Assembly: GCA_025766275.1 (NCBI GenBank) | Contig: JAFKAC010000138.1 | Location: forward strand, 62,001 to 126,000 | Reading direction: 5' to 3' | Source: Lactarius indigo | Taxonomy: Eukaryota > Basidiomycota > Agaricomycetes > Russulales > Russulaceae | Length of the DNA: 64,000 bases | Part shown: positions 1 to 10,133 of the stretch, one piece after another | Layout: each line of letters opens with the position of its first letter | Position numbering within the stretch: the stretch's first letter is position 1 | The notes under the pieces: model-generated | Databases searched by the model: none | Seen by the model: the letters and a program-made list of their open reading frames with translations, nothing else | What the model was told of the DNA's origin: nothing | Translations under genes and position numbers: made by a program

Positions 1-62
1 CGCAATACAACCCTTGGACGTACCTACAGACGAGCAACGCGTTTGGCACGAGACGTGGGGGG

Positions 63-1065
63 ATGGCAGACTCAACGGCGAGCATGCGTTCGAGCCCGAG
101 TCACCAGCCTGTCCCGTTACCTCCTCTTAGTCGAGGAAATCGTGGGCTGCGCCACCGCGAGCGTTCCCAGGACTTGCGCCGGCGGGCGAAGGTTCGTCCG
201 CCGCCGCGTGTCGAGAGTACACAGCCACGGGACACGAGTCCCGAATTGTCATCGGGTGAGGAGACAGCTGGTGAATCCACCAAGGTGGGCGAGCAGTCTG
301 AGCCGCAGCGTTTTGCGCCTCGGCCAGCGCGCTGGGACGAAAGTGCAGACGACGAGGACGAGGCGGACGCAGATGATGGGGAGTGGATCGATGAGGACGT
401 AGGAATCGAAGGTGGTGTCGCAGATGACTTGCTGCAGCTCGAATTCCATACCGACTATGTTGGAAATCCTGAGAAGCGTCGCCGAAGGTGGAAGCTCCGT
501 TGGGAAGCCTTACTTCGTGCTGTAAGTCGCAGTTCGCCACCTCCCCGTGATCATTTAGGCAGGTCTGACCCCGTTACTGGGCTTTTTTTGATGCCGCACG
601 TAGTTCCATGCACTCGATCGCGAGACGGACACCACCCTCGTGTTACTCGCCGCGCCTTCCCACACGGGCAAGCTCCATTCCGTAGCGTCGCGCGCCGTCC
701 GCCGCGACAACTCCCTCATCGAGTCACCCGACATGATGAACATCCGCTCCGCCTTTGCAGAAATGGCCGCGCGCCGCCGCGCATCGCGCTCCTCGTCGCT
801 CCTCGAGCAGCTCTCGCGCGCATCGTCGTCGTCCCGCGATGGATCACCCTCGAGCAGCAGCGACGCGCGCGAGGAAGACCTCCGTCGCGCGCTCGACACA
901 GCCATTGGGAGCTTGCACGCCCTCGGGAGCCTCTATGAACGACGGGAGATGCGCTGGATCGAGGAGAAGCACAGGCTTGACGAGGATAAGGAGAAAGTCC
1001 AGCTGTTACTCAAACAGGTGCTCGGCGTCGGCGTCGTCGGCAATCTCGTCGACACGGCGCTATAG
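63..1065 (+). CDS. Hypothetical protein, acidic and arginine-rich, one intron
   Basis: Two exons, 63-521 and 604-1065, join in phase 0 across an 82-bp GT-AG intron (donor GTAAGT at 522, acceptor TAG ending at 603), giving about 306 residues. The N-terminal part is disordered and rich in Ser, Arg and Pro with an acidic patch near residues 97-115. The middle has a basic run of Arg and Lys just before the splice site. The C-terminal third has a serine-rich stretch and a predicted helix of charged heptads that could form a short coiled coil. I recognise no named domain. The start at 63 is the first ATG in frame; because the window begins only 62 bases upstream, an earlier exon cannot be excluded. 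Confidence 0.6.
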
Positions 1066-2072
1066 GGCGTACCTGACCCGTATAGATTTTTTTGCCTTTC
1101 TACTTTTTACTTTTGTCTTTTTTGGTCTCGCTATGTCACGACTTGGTGTTGCTAGATTTGTTTGCATTGCTAGCTAACCTTCATGCATGTATCATGTACT
1201 TGAAACAAACGACCCCGTCACGAAATGTAAAAAAAAACTCTCACGAACGAATATGCTGCTGCTGATCCGGAAAGTTCCATTTTCGGGTGATTATCGATAA
1301 TCGCACGCCAAAAAGCCGGAAAGGATCGACAACTATCATAGTCAGCTCTCGGCATGTACGGTAGGGCCTCTCGTCATTTGATACGCGTTGCATGGTGACT
1401 TGTACGAAATCGAGACGCCATGTGTCCATCCTTCTCGGCCCTATCGATAACTCACTCTGATTCAATCTTAAAACACTGATGGGCAGCAATGTCAAGGCCA
1501 CAGATTATGTTCCTCACAACTTGCAACCGACTCGAACGACGGAGCACGTATCCTTCAAATCGACCGTGATCGTGCCGATAGTTGGCCAGTTCTAGTTGGT
1601 GCGTCGTCTTAGAAGCTGCAGTTTTTATCGTTGATTTTTTTGACCGTGATCCAGGCCCTTTTTACCCGATGTGAGGTGTAAGGCCGACAATCGAATAGAG
1701 AAATCGCTCGGGTTAGGCAACGCGTGTTCTCTGCACGTTTGAACCTACGTTTTACTAGGAAGTGCCAGCTTGCGGAGAATAATAATACGTAGTTCTACAC
1801 TGATCGTCAGCGCAAACAGACAGGAAAGGATAACTAACATCTCCACGACCATTCTTCTGGCTCTATACCGTGCTACGTAACTAGGTACAAAAAGCATCGC
1901 AAGGCCATTATGCCCTCTCCACCCGTGGTACTAAACCCCAATTTGACGATTGACTGTCACTGCTCCCCGTAAGTTGAGGGTTTCTGCCAATTGTGCGGGC
2001 ATCAGGGTCTACTATCGAGTTTTTGAAAGGCAATTGTAGGTAATGCTCGCCGCAAAATGCACCTGAGTTGGT
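1066..2072. other. Intergenic, convergent gene ends
   Basis: This kilobase lies between the 3' ends of a plus-strand and a minus-strand gene. It has T-rich runs just after 1066 that suit a 3' UTR. I see no conserved coding sequence, RNA gene or repeat in it. Confidence 0.5.
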
Positions 2073-4825
2073 CTACGCGTCTTCGGAACTGTGCATGGGG
2101 ATCACAGCTGCGATTGGAGAAGGTAGCCCGAAGGCCAACTTGTCATATAATCGGGCACCGACGTCTTCAACATCCCCATCATATGGGACGCCGGCGGCCA
2201 TAGAGTCATTGCCGTTTTCGTTAGCCTGGCGGTTAGAAATGGTTTCCCCCTGATCAATGGGGTCGGGCAAAGGTGTTTCCGAGGTCAAAGGGGTCTGCGC
2301 GGGGACAAAAAGCATACTGCCGTCGGATCGAGACGTGCCAGTGGGAAGGTCTGAGGACGGCTTCCAGCCCCCATTAAATATAGTGCCAAGGTCCAGAGCA
2401 AGAGCAGAAGTAGACGTAGAAGGAATGTCTGGCATATCGGGAGGAGTGTACGGGACTTCAGGGGTGGGGTAGGGCATTGTTTCGGTGGCCGTATTTCTTC
2501 GCGTCGCACTCGCAGAAGCCGGATACGCTGGGATGACAGGTGGGTAATAGCTTTCAAAGTTTGACATCGGCGACGCGTTCGTATAAAGTTGGTGCACGTT
2601 GTTGTTGATCTGACCACTTTGAGGAGTATAATTAGAGGGTACCAGGGGATTGACGGGGCTTTGAGACATGGGATAGTACATTGGGTAACCGTATGCTGGT
2701 GAGCTGCTATAATATGGGTATGATATTGGAAGCGACAGTTCACTAGACGTCGTGGACAGACTGGCGGGCGGTAAGACGGGGCTGTCAATCGGTTCAGGTG
2801 AGTCGTAGATCTGTGATGTAAGCCAGGAGTGACTAGACTCTCTGCATTCAGGGTAAGAGAAAGGTGAGGACAAGATATGCTCGTCGTCGGTGGTGGAGGC
2901 AGAGAAAGCCGTCGGAGCGGAATCGGTGCCTTGATGTAAAGTGATGTAAGCACGGCGGATAGTCTTCAGGACTATGATATAATGGGATCCAGTCTGATTA
3001 TTTTTCGACGCCATAGCTCTTGAGACGACCCAGTTCCATAGGTCGCAGAAGTCGTGCTGTAATGTAGGGAGAGTGTCTTCGATGTCAAAGTTAGAAACTA
3101 ATGCAAGAGTCTTCCGTAAGGTCGCAACGTCTCCGGGCCAGCGAATCCAGTCATCGGCATGAATGATGTTTCGAAGAACGTGGATGCAAGTTGCGAGTAA
3201 TATGCTGTCGCCATGCGCAAGATAGCTCTTCAGGACGAGTCTTGAGACGTCCATGTTGTCGGTAGCGAGTTTGAACCAACGCTCATCGCGCTCTTCCACT
3301 CTTGGTAGAATGACGGAGACCATGATCCGTAAATAATAGGCAGTGTCTGTGTCGTGGTGGTCCGCCCTCCCGAGCCAGAGCCCAAACTCGATGGAGCTCA
3401 GTAGGCCGTCCCATTCTGCGTCGATAAAACGATGGAAAAATTGGGGGATTGTACCAAAGGGTGCCACGTCCATCGCCTCCCTGCAGATGTCGAGACGCCG
3501 TTGCTTGATGTCCCGAGTGATCAAATTGGACGTCAACGTGCGGTGCACAAAACCTATGAGAGCTTCTGTCATCTTCTCGCCATTCGGCCTGATGCAACTG
3601 CCCGGATCGTCAAGAACTTTGGAGCTACAGAAACCAGGGATCGCTGCAAAAAATCGCTCTAGTTCTTGATCGTCGTCGGAAGAATTAAGGGTCCACATCA
3701 ACACACGCCCATCGATTTCCGATGACGAATTGAGCGCAAAGTCTTCTGCTGTCTTCACAAGACCATCTACGAACCACTTGTGGTAGCGCTTGCTCCCCAT
3801 TTCGAGGAATGCCTTGGTTTTCCGACCGAACGTAGCCAACCGGCTCAACCCCACGAGCCACCAAAACGTTTGGAACAGTACGGTCAGCACGCCAGTGGCA
3901 AGGAACCATGCCGAGGACGAGGGAGGAGCGTAGTAGGGGCTGTCATGTCGGAATAGTGGCACAAACGTGATGGATACGTATATTCCCGTGCAAAACCCGA
4001 CCCATCCGACGACGACGCTGAAGACGGTGTGGTCGATATTAAGCAAGAACACAAGAAGGCCGGAGAAGAAGAGGAAAAGGGAAAGGTGCAGGAGGGTGGG
4101 CAGCGCCTCGACCGCCCAGGGGAGATGAAACTTGTCTATGCCCTCATAGAAAAATGCGCGAATCCGACCTCGTCTATGTGGGCTATACCGTGGCTGGGTG
4201 ATCTTGATATATCGGCGAGCCCACTGTTGCAGCAAGGTCGCCAGCAAGGCGCACGTAAGGCTGATGGCCAAGCTCAGGAACCAGAGGGAATTGACCCAGA
4301 CGGCATAACGAGGCGGGGAGAATGGGGGTGGGACGAGAGGGATAGAGACGTTAGACCGATTCGGGTCGGCAAGGAGCTGGTAGATATTCTGGAGATAGAA
4401 CGCAGATGTGTCTTGGGAATTCGGCCGAAGGTCCTGTATTGACAGCGCAACCAGGGTCGCGACCGCGGCGGAGAAAAGGCCAGTCTACGAATATCCAAAT
4501 TGAGGTAGTGTCTAAATCTAGAGCAATAAAGGAACTCACAAAGACAAGGATTCCGTCGGCGTCTGCCTTCCAGCTCTCTGCCATCTTTTTGTCTTCTTCT
4601 TCGGCCATCTCATTATACATGGTGAAAAGATGGCCCGACCCATCGGAAAAGTTGGATTCCCCGTGCAACGTCTGATGTTGGGCAGACTGGGGAGGGTCAC
4701 GGACACCTATACATAGGGTTATACTTGGGATACTATGCCTAAGTGGGTAGTACCATACTCGATCCCGGACCAGTGTTGGCCCCCTCCTCTGGTACACTCT
4801 CGATGTTGATGGCCTCGTGAGACAT
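2073..4825 (-). CDS. DUF6535 multi-pass membrane protein (copy A, intact)
   Basis: Exons on the minus strand are 4825-4759, 4706-4540 and 4484-2073, joined by introns of 52 and 55 bp with consistent phase, for about 881 residues. The second exon ends in a helix of the type AESWKADADGILVF and the third opens with TGLFSAAVATLVALS, the characteristic start of the fungal DUF6535 domain. Four hydrophobic segments follow in roughly the first 290 residues, with the family motif LLQQWARRY after the second. The middle is soluble and probably helical. The last 250 or so residues are low-complexity, rich in Pro, Ser, Tyr and Thr. DUF6535 proteins are expanded in Agaricomycetes and have no established function. 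A truncated inverted paralogue lies at 8950-9740. Confidence 0.85.
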
Positions 4826-5174
4826 CGTGTGTAGATTCTTAGGGGACGAGGACAAAGGTTAAGAGGAGGCCTACACCAAAGTAGATGTGGGGGATGCAAG
4901 AGAGGTCGAGCGCCATGACTCGGATGTGCCTTGTATGCACGAGAAAGGCTCTGACGCATTCAGCTGACGAGAAATTCATCAAAAAATAGGGCCCCAGGTA
5001 ACAAATCATACTGTAATGGGACGAATAAACCAATTTGCGAACCTGCGTAACTTCCAATGACCAAATTCACGGACCATTCCGATGAATATTCAGAATGGTT
5101 CGCTGGCAACGCCAAGATTTTACAGTAAACCCACAGAATTGTGGTGAGAGTCGGACGTACAGTCGAATGTGATT
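4826..5174. other. Intergenic
   Basis: This is the sequence upstream of DUF6535 copy A and downstream of the broken copy at 5175-6418. No gene or obvious element is visible; it should contain the promoter of copy A. Confidence 0.4.
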
Positions 5175-6418
5175 ACATAATGTAAGCAAGTCAATCCGCC
5201 GGAATCCTATTTATCGTCTTTATCGTACAGCTCAAGGTAGTACAGCTCCTGGCAGACCGAAGACTGGCCCGCAAAAGAAAATTGACCCGGTGATAAAAAG
5301 GGAAACAGGTGCTTGTATCCGTCAACTCTGCGATGTGGGCCGCCAGACCAAACCTAAAATATGGCGTTCCTTTCGTGAGCGCTCAACGGCTGCTCCTGGT
5401 CGGTCTTCTCCTGTACTTGCTGAGGAACTGCCGCGCTAGCGGAAGTAGTATTACAGTAGTACCCACCGAATCCGCGGCTCGCAGAGCCTCGGAAATGAGG
5501 CGCAGCGTGCTCATAAACCGGACGATTCGCTGCAACACGCCGGCGTCCATGACACGACGCTTAAAGCGCGGTGGCTCGCTCCCGCTGACCGTGACCGAAC
5601 TCCCAGCAGATATCAGGCACAGGGAGACCAGCGAGTTCTTCCGCCTCCGCCAACCGCGCAAGGAACGCGGTGCACAGGGGCCGCTCTGGCGGTGCATTGT
5701 GAGGGGGTCTTCGAGACGACGCGGAAGCTCGCTAGCGCAACATCCTCTGCACTCATGTGCGGCAAAAAGGCTGACGAGCAGGCCGTTCAGCACGAGCAGA
5801 TGGCACCCCGCGAGCGAGCGCAGCGCAGCGCCGTCCTGCGGCGACGAGCTCTGAGAGTATCGTCGCGTGCTCGCGCGCTGGTTCTGGCGGTAACTGTGCC
5901 CCATCCACGAAGATCGCGTGCAGCCAGCGCACCTGTGGCGACAGGGTTAATCACGACGACGGGGTCCTCGTCGCACTTAAGCGAGTTGACTGCGCGCCAC
6001 GTCTGGAAGCCGGACATGTTGTAGGAGGACGAGGCGAAGTAGATCCCCGTAAGGAAGCGGATGGTGTCGGTCGAGCGGCGGCGGCGACGGACGAACTCGC
6101 TGGCGCTGCGATAGCCCTCGGGGACGCAAGTCATGAGGAGCTACTCGAGATGTCGTCCGAACTGAGGGAGGCGGGGTCGGGATCCGAGCGCCGTTTGAGA
6201 GGGCGGAGATCTGCAACGATATCTGGCCCGGTGACTGTACGGTCGCGGCGCTAGGGTCGGACGATAGTTGCTTGTGGCTCTCGATAGTGAACGCAGCCAC
6301 GGTCGCGGCGAACAGACCAGTCTGGACAAATATAAGAAAGAGGAACAGTAGACGGATCAATTGTTAGGTAACACACGAAGATCAGGATGCCCTCCGCGTC
6401 TCCCTTCCAGTTCTCCGC
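5175..6418 (-). pseudogene. Broken DUF6535 copy B', internal deletion
   Basis: Read on the minus strand, this stretch matches the intact gene at 12575-14722 (copy B) from the motif AENWKGDAEGILIF through the TGLFAATVAAFTIES segment to the end. It is interrupted by a deletion of about 755 bp: the sequence joined near 6155-6165 corresponds to positions near 13100 and 13853 of copy B, removing the second to fourth membrane segments. Further small indels scatter the remaining C-terminal part over several frames. The similarity continues past the stop codon into the 3' flank, so a genomic segment rather than an mRNA was copied. The intron before TGLFAA is still present, which also argues against retroposition. 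Confidence 0.85.
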
Positions 6419-6750
6419 GAATGGGCCCCGAGTCATTCTGACGCCTTGTCGGACATTCGCTCTCCCAGTAACCAGGACTCCGGAGTTGACGAGGGGGCTG
6501 TTGTGTACCCATCGCAAAACCAAGGCGAAGTTTGGAGAAGGTCGACCCGCAGCGCCATCTTTGCTCAAATCCCAGATTTAGACGCTCAAATTTCAGACCA
6601 GGCATTTGGTCGCTCAGCGATGTATGTGAGGTATAGCATGCGAGGATTCGGCTTGAGAGCCAAATGCTGCCGTTGGTGACACGGGGGTAATACCCGCTGT
6701 GTAATATACACACCGATGAGGTGATAGTGTGCTACAAAAATTCCTCCACG
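6419..6750. other. Intergenic between DUF6535 remnant and IMPDH
   Basis: A short spacer downstream of the IMP dehydrogenase stop codon. Nothing coding is recognised here; it probably holds the IMPDH 3' UTR and the breakpoint of the duplicated DUF6535 segment. Confidence 0.4.
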
Positions 6751-8715
6751 TCAGGCAAAGAGACGCTTTGTGTATCTAGCAACATGGTCAGGTGTCTCCG
6801 TATGCCGGGTAGTGGATAGTGCCAGACTCACGAGTTCAGCCCATGCACGCCACCCTCGACCTGCGCGCTCGCCGTGCGCAGCTCAAACCTCACGCGGCCC
6901 TCTCCGACGCCGTCCCTCAGTTCCGCAATGCTCCTCACTCCGATATCCTGCAGCGAGTGCTGTAGCCCCGCATGAAGGTACGGCAAAAAGTCCTTGACGC
7001 TCCCCTTGTCCTGCACGTCGCCCGAAACGCCCTGCGCGACCTTCACCGCGGACGCCTCGGAGAAGTACCGCGTCGTCGCCGCGTTCTCCCGCACGTGGCC
7101 CTCCGCCTCCGCCTTGCTCGGCGGCGTCGGGTACTTCTTCCCCACCGCCTTCCCACTGGCCTTCGGGCCGCCCGGAATCGCGCCGGCACCGCCCCCGCCG
7201 GGCTTGCCCTGTTCCATCGCCTCGATAGAGCCCATCCCGCGGTACGCCTTGACGCGCTTGCCCTCGTGGTAAAAGTACTCACCTGGCGCCTCTGTCGTCC
7301 CAGCGAGCAGGCCGCCCATCATCACCGCGCCCGCGCCAAGGGCGAGCGCCTTGATGATGTGCCCGACGTTCGAGATGCCGCCATCGGCGATGACGGGCAC
7401 GCCGAAGCGAGAGGCAAACTCGGAGACCGCATAGACGGCCGAGGCCTGCGGGCGCCCGACGGCCATAACCTCCTGCGTGATGCAGATGGATCCCGAGCCC
7501 ATGCCGACGCGGAGCCCATCGGCGCCGGCGGCGATCAGCGTCGCTGCCTGCTCGCGGGTCACGACGTTGCCTGCGATGACTTCGAGTGTCGGATACGCCC
7601 CCTTGATCCACTTGATCATGTCTTCTTGGAAGACTGAGTTGCCCTGGGACGAGTCGATGATCACGATGTCTAGACCGGCGTCGACGAGCAATGCGAGGCG
7701 TTCCCTGTCGGCGGGGCGCGTGCCGATCGCCGCGGCTGCATAGAGCTGCTTGCTTTCGGGAAGCTTGGAGGCAAGAGGATACGTCTGGTTTTTGAGAAGA
7801 TCCGAGCGCGCAAGAAGGGAGACGAGACGCCCTTGAGAGTCGATGATGGGAAGCTTTCCCTTTTTGGAGTCCCGAAGAATGTCGTTGGCCGCGGAGAGCG
7901 TAACGCCCTCGGAAGCCGTTACAAGGTCGGTGGTCATGATATCGGAAAGTCGGGCGTCCCGAGGATGGAACTGGACATCGCGGGAGGTGACGATCCCAAC
8001 CAGCTTGCCACCTAGCGCGCCCGTGTCTGCATGGAAAATCAAGTCAGCCAGGCTCAACGAAATAACACAAGAGATGAAAGATCAGTGAATCCGTGCGTTA
8101 TCTCCCCATCTCACACGTGCATACGTGTTGGTGCGGCAGAACGAAGGTATAAAAAGAATTCATCACGAACAATTGAATGGAAGGAAGAAAAAAAACTAAC
8201 CGGTGATCGGGATACCGCAGAAACCTAGTCGGGCCTTCACGTCCAGCACATCCTCAACGTAACGGTCAGGAGACAGTACCACGGGGTCCGTAATAAAGCC
8301 GTTCTCGTGACGCTTCACGGCACGGACCATATCAGCTTGCGCTGCGGCTGACTGGTTGTGGTGAATAACACCGACGCCTCCTTGCAACTAAAATAGGTGA
8401 GGGCATAGGCAGATGGACGTCGTAGGATATACGTACCGCCATCGCAATGGCCATTTCTACCTCGGTGACGGTATCCATCGGACTACTCACGAACGGGGTC
8501 TTGAGGACGACGTTGCGAGAAATACGGCTTTCAGTGGTGACTTCAAGGGCAGAGAAATCGATCTTTCCGGGGAGCATGAGGAAGTCGTTATAGGTGAGAC
8601 CGCCGTGCACGGTCGGGTCTATGAGCTGTTTGACGGACAATCCATCGGATGTAGGGTATTTTTTCAGCTCATCGAACGCACACGACGAGTCGAGGAAAGT
8701 TTGAGAACGAGACAT
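6751..8715 (-). CDS. IMD1: Inosine-5'-monophosphate dehydrogenase (IMPDH)
   Basis: This is the cytosolic enzyme that oxidises IMP to XMP with NAD+, the committed step of guanine nucleotide synthesis. Exons are 8715-8437, 8387-8201, 8026-6832 and 6775-6751, about 561 residues, with phases that agree throughout. The N-terminus has the family segment [17 protein letters not shown] pair follows, then the barrel with the catalytic loop [11 protein letters not shown], whose Cys falls near residue 337, and the flap segment [10 protein letters not shown]. The C-terminus ends in the usual [13 protein letters not shown], which requires a last exon of only 25 nt reading YTKRLFA. Without that exon the frame stops at 6828 and loses the conserved tail. 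A Gly/Pro/Lys-rich insertion of roughly 45 residues lies between the flap and the RYFSE segment. Broken DUF6535 copies flank the gene on both sides. Confidence 0.95.
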
Positions 8716-8949
8716 GTTGGAAAAAGTGGCGAGAGGTGATAAGATTGCGCTGTTGCCTAATTTATGCCGCCGTCCGCTCAAACCGACATATGAATACGAA
8801 AAGAAGAGTCGAACACACGCTCGAGGGCCGACTCGGACAAGCTCGGCGTTCAAATCGTTCACATCCGAAGGACGACGACAACCAAATACGTAACCAGATC
8901 CTATTTGTCCGTGTTTGCGATTATCTTTTCACCACGTATAATGTGAGCA

Positions 8950-9740
8950 AGGTAGACGCCGACGGTCCTTTATTCCTCTACATATGCCGATTTAGACAAG
9001 TCCTCAATTTGGGTGTTCGTAGACTGGCCTTTTCTCCGCCGTGGTTGCGACTTCGGTTGCGCTGTTAATACAGGACCTTCGCCCGTTCTATCTCCACAAT
9101 ATCTACTGTACCACTTCTTGCCGACCCAAATAGGTCTAACGTCTCTATCCCTCTCACCCCACCCCCATTCTCCCCGCCTCGTTATGCCATATGGGTCAAT
9201 TCCCTCTGGTTCCTCAGCTTGGCCATCAGCCTTACGTCCGCCTTGCTGGCGACCTTGCTGCAACAGTGGGCTCGTCGATACATTAAGATCACCCAGCCAC
9301 GCTATAGCCCACATAGACGAGGTCGCATTCGTGCATTTTTCTATGAGGGCATAGACAAGTTTCATCTCCCCTGGGCGGTCGAAGCGTTACCCACCCTCCT
9401 ACATCTTTCCCATTTCCTCTTCTCTGGCCTTCTTGTGTTCTTGCTTAATATCGACCACACCGTCTTCAGCGTTGTCGTCGGATGGGTCGGGTTTTGCACG
9501 GGAATATACGTATCCATCACGTTTGTGCCACTATTCCGACATGACAGCCCCTACTACGCTCCTCCCTCGTCCTCGGCATGGTTCCTTGCCAAATTCTTCG
9601 AAACGGGGAGCAAACGCTATCACGAGCGATTCGTAGATGGTCTTGTAAAGACAGCAGAAGACTTCGCGCTCAATTCGTCATCGGAAATCGATGGGCGTGT
9701 GTTGGTGTGGACCCTCAATTCTTCTGACGACGATCATGAC
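8950..9740 (+). pseudogene. Truncated DUF6535 copy A'
   Basis: This plus-strand segment is an inverted partial copy of the gene at 2073-4825. It starts inside the second exon of that gene (shared bases around GACGCCGACGG), has lost the splice donor of the following intron but keeps the acceptor side, and then follows the third exon through the membrane region. A stretch of about 85 bp after the SSAWFLA motif is missing, small indels break the frame before LWFLS, and similarity ends at the acidic segment LNSSDDD. The first exon and the long C-terminal part are absent. No functional protein is expected. Confidence 0.85.
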
Positions 9741-10133
9741 TCGCCGAACATGTGCACGGAAACTATATTACAATCATGGTCAATTGAAGGGAGCGTCAGT
9801 TGCCATGCTCCCGGAAAGGGGGCAGTCTTGGAAATTTCGCTTATGTGATGCCTCCCAACTACGAACCGCAACGCGGCTCAAAGCGCTCAATGTTGAGCGT
9901 GGCTAGTTGTATATTATATAAGCTCCCCACCAACACCCGACGAAGTCACCACCGTCGCGCACTGGCACCCCGCGGTCAGGCGTTGATATAGGGACAGTAC
10001 CTCCATTTTGACCACTCCGCCGCGGGATGCAATGGGATACATCATAAAATTCCGAGCTTTCAGCGTTGCTGGCCCTCTTAACGCGAAGCCACCGAGTATA
10101 CTCGTTCTACCGTCGAGGTGACCCACTCTAACC
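9741..10133. other. Upstream region of the sedolisin gene
   Basis: This stretch separates the DUF6535 remnant from the protease gene. Apart from the TATA-like element listed separately I see nothing coding in it. Confidence 0.4.
9915..9921 (+). promoter_or_regulatory. TATA-like element upstream of the sedolisin gene
   Basis: The heptamer TATATAA sits about 215 bp before the start codon of the sedolisin gene. It is a plausible TATA box if the 5' UTR is long. No mapped transcription start supports it. Confidence 0.3.

Noticed and set aside
6751..8715. IMPDH as a resistance gene of a mycophenolic-acid-type biosynthetic cluster
   Set aside because: No polyketide synthase, prenyltransferase, cytochrome P450 or O-methyltransferase is nearby; it is best read as the housekeeping copy.
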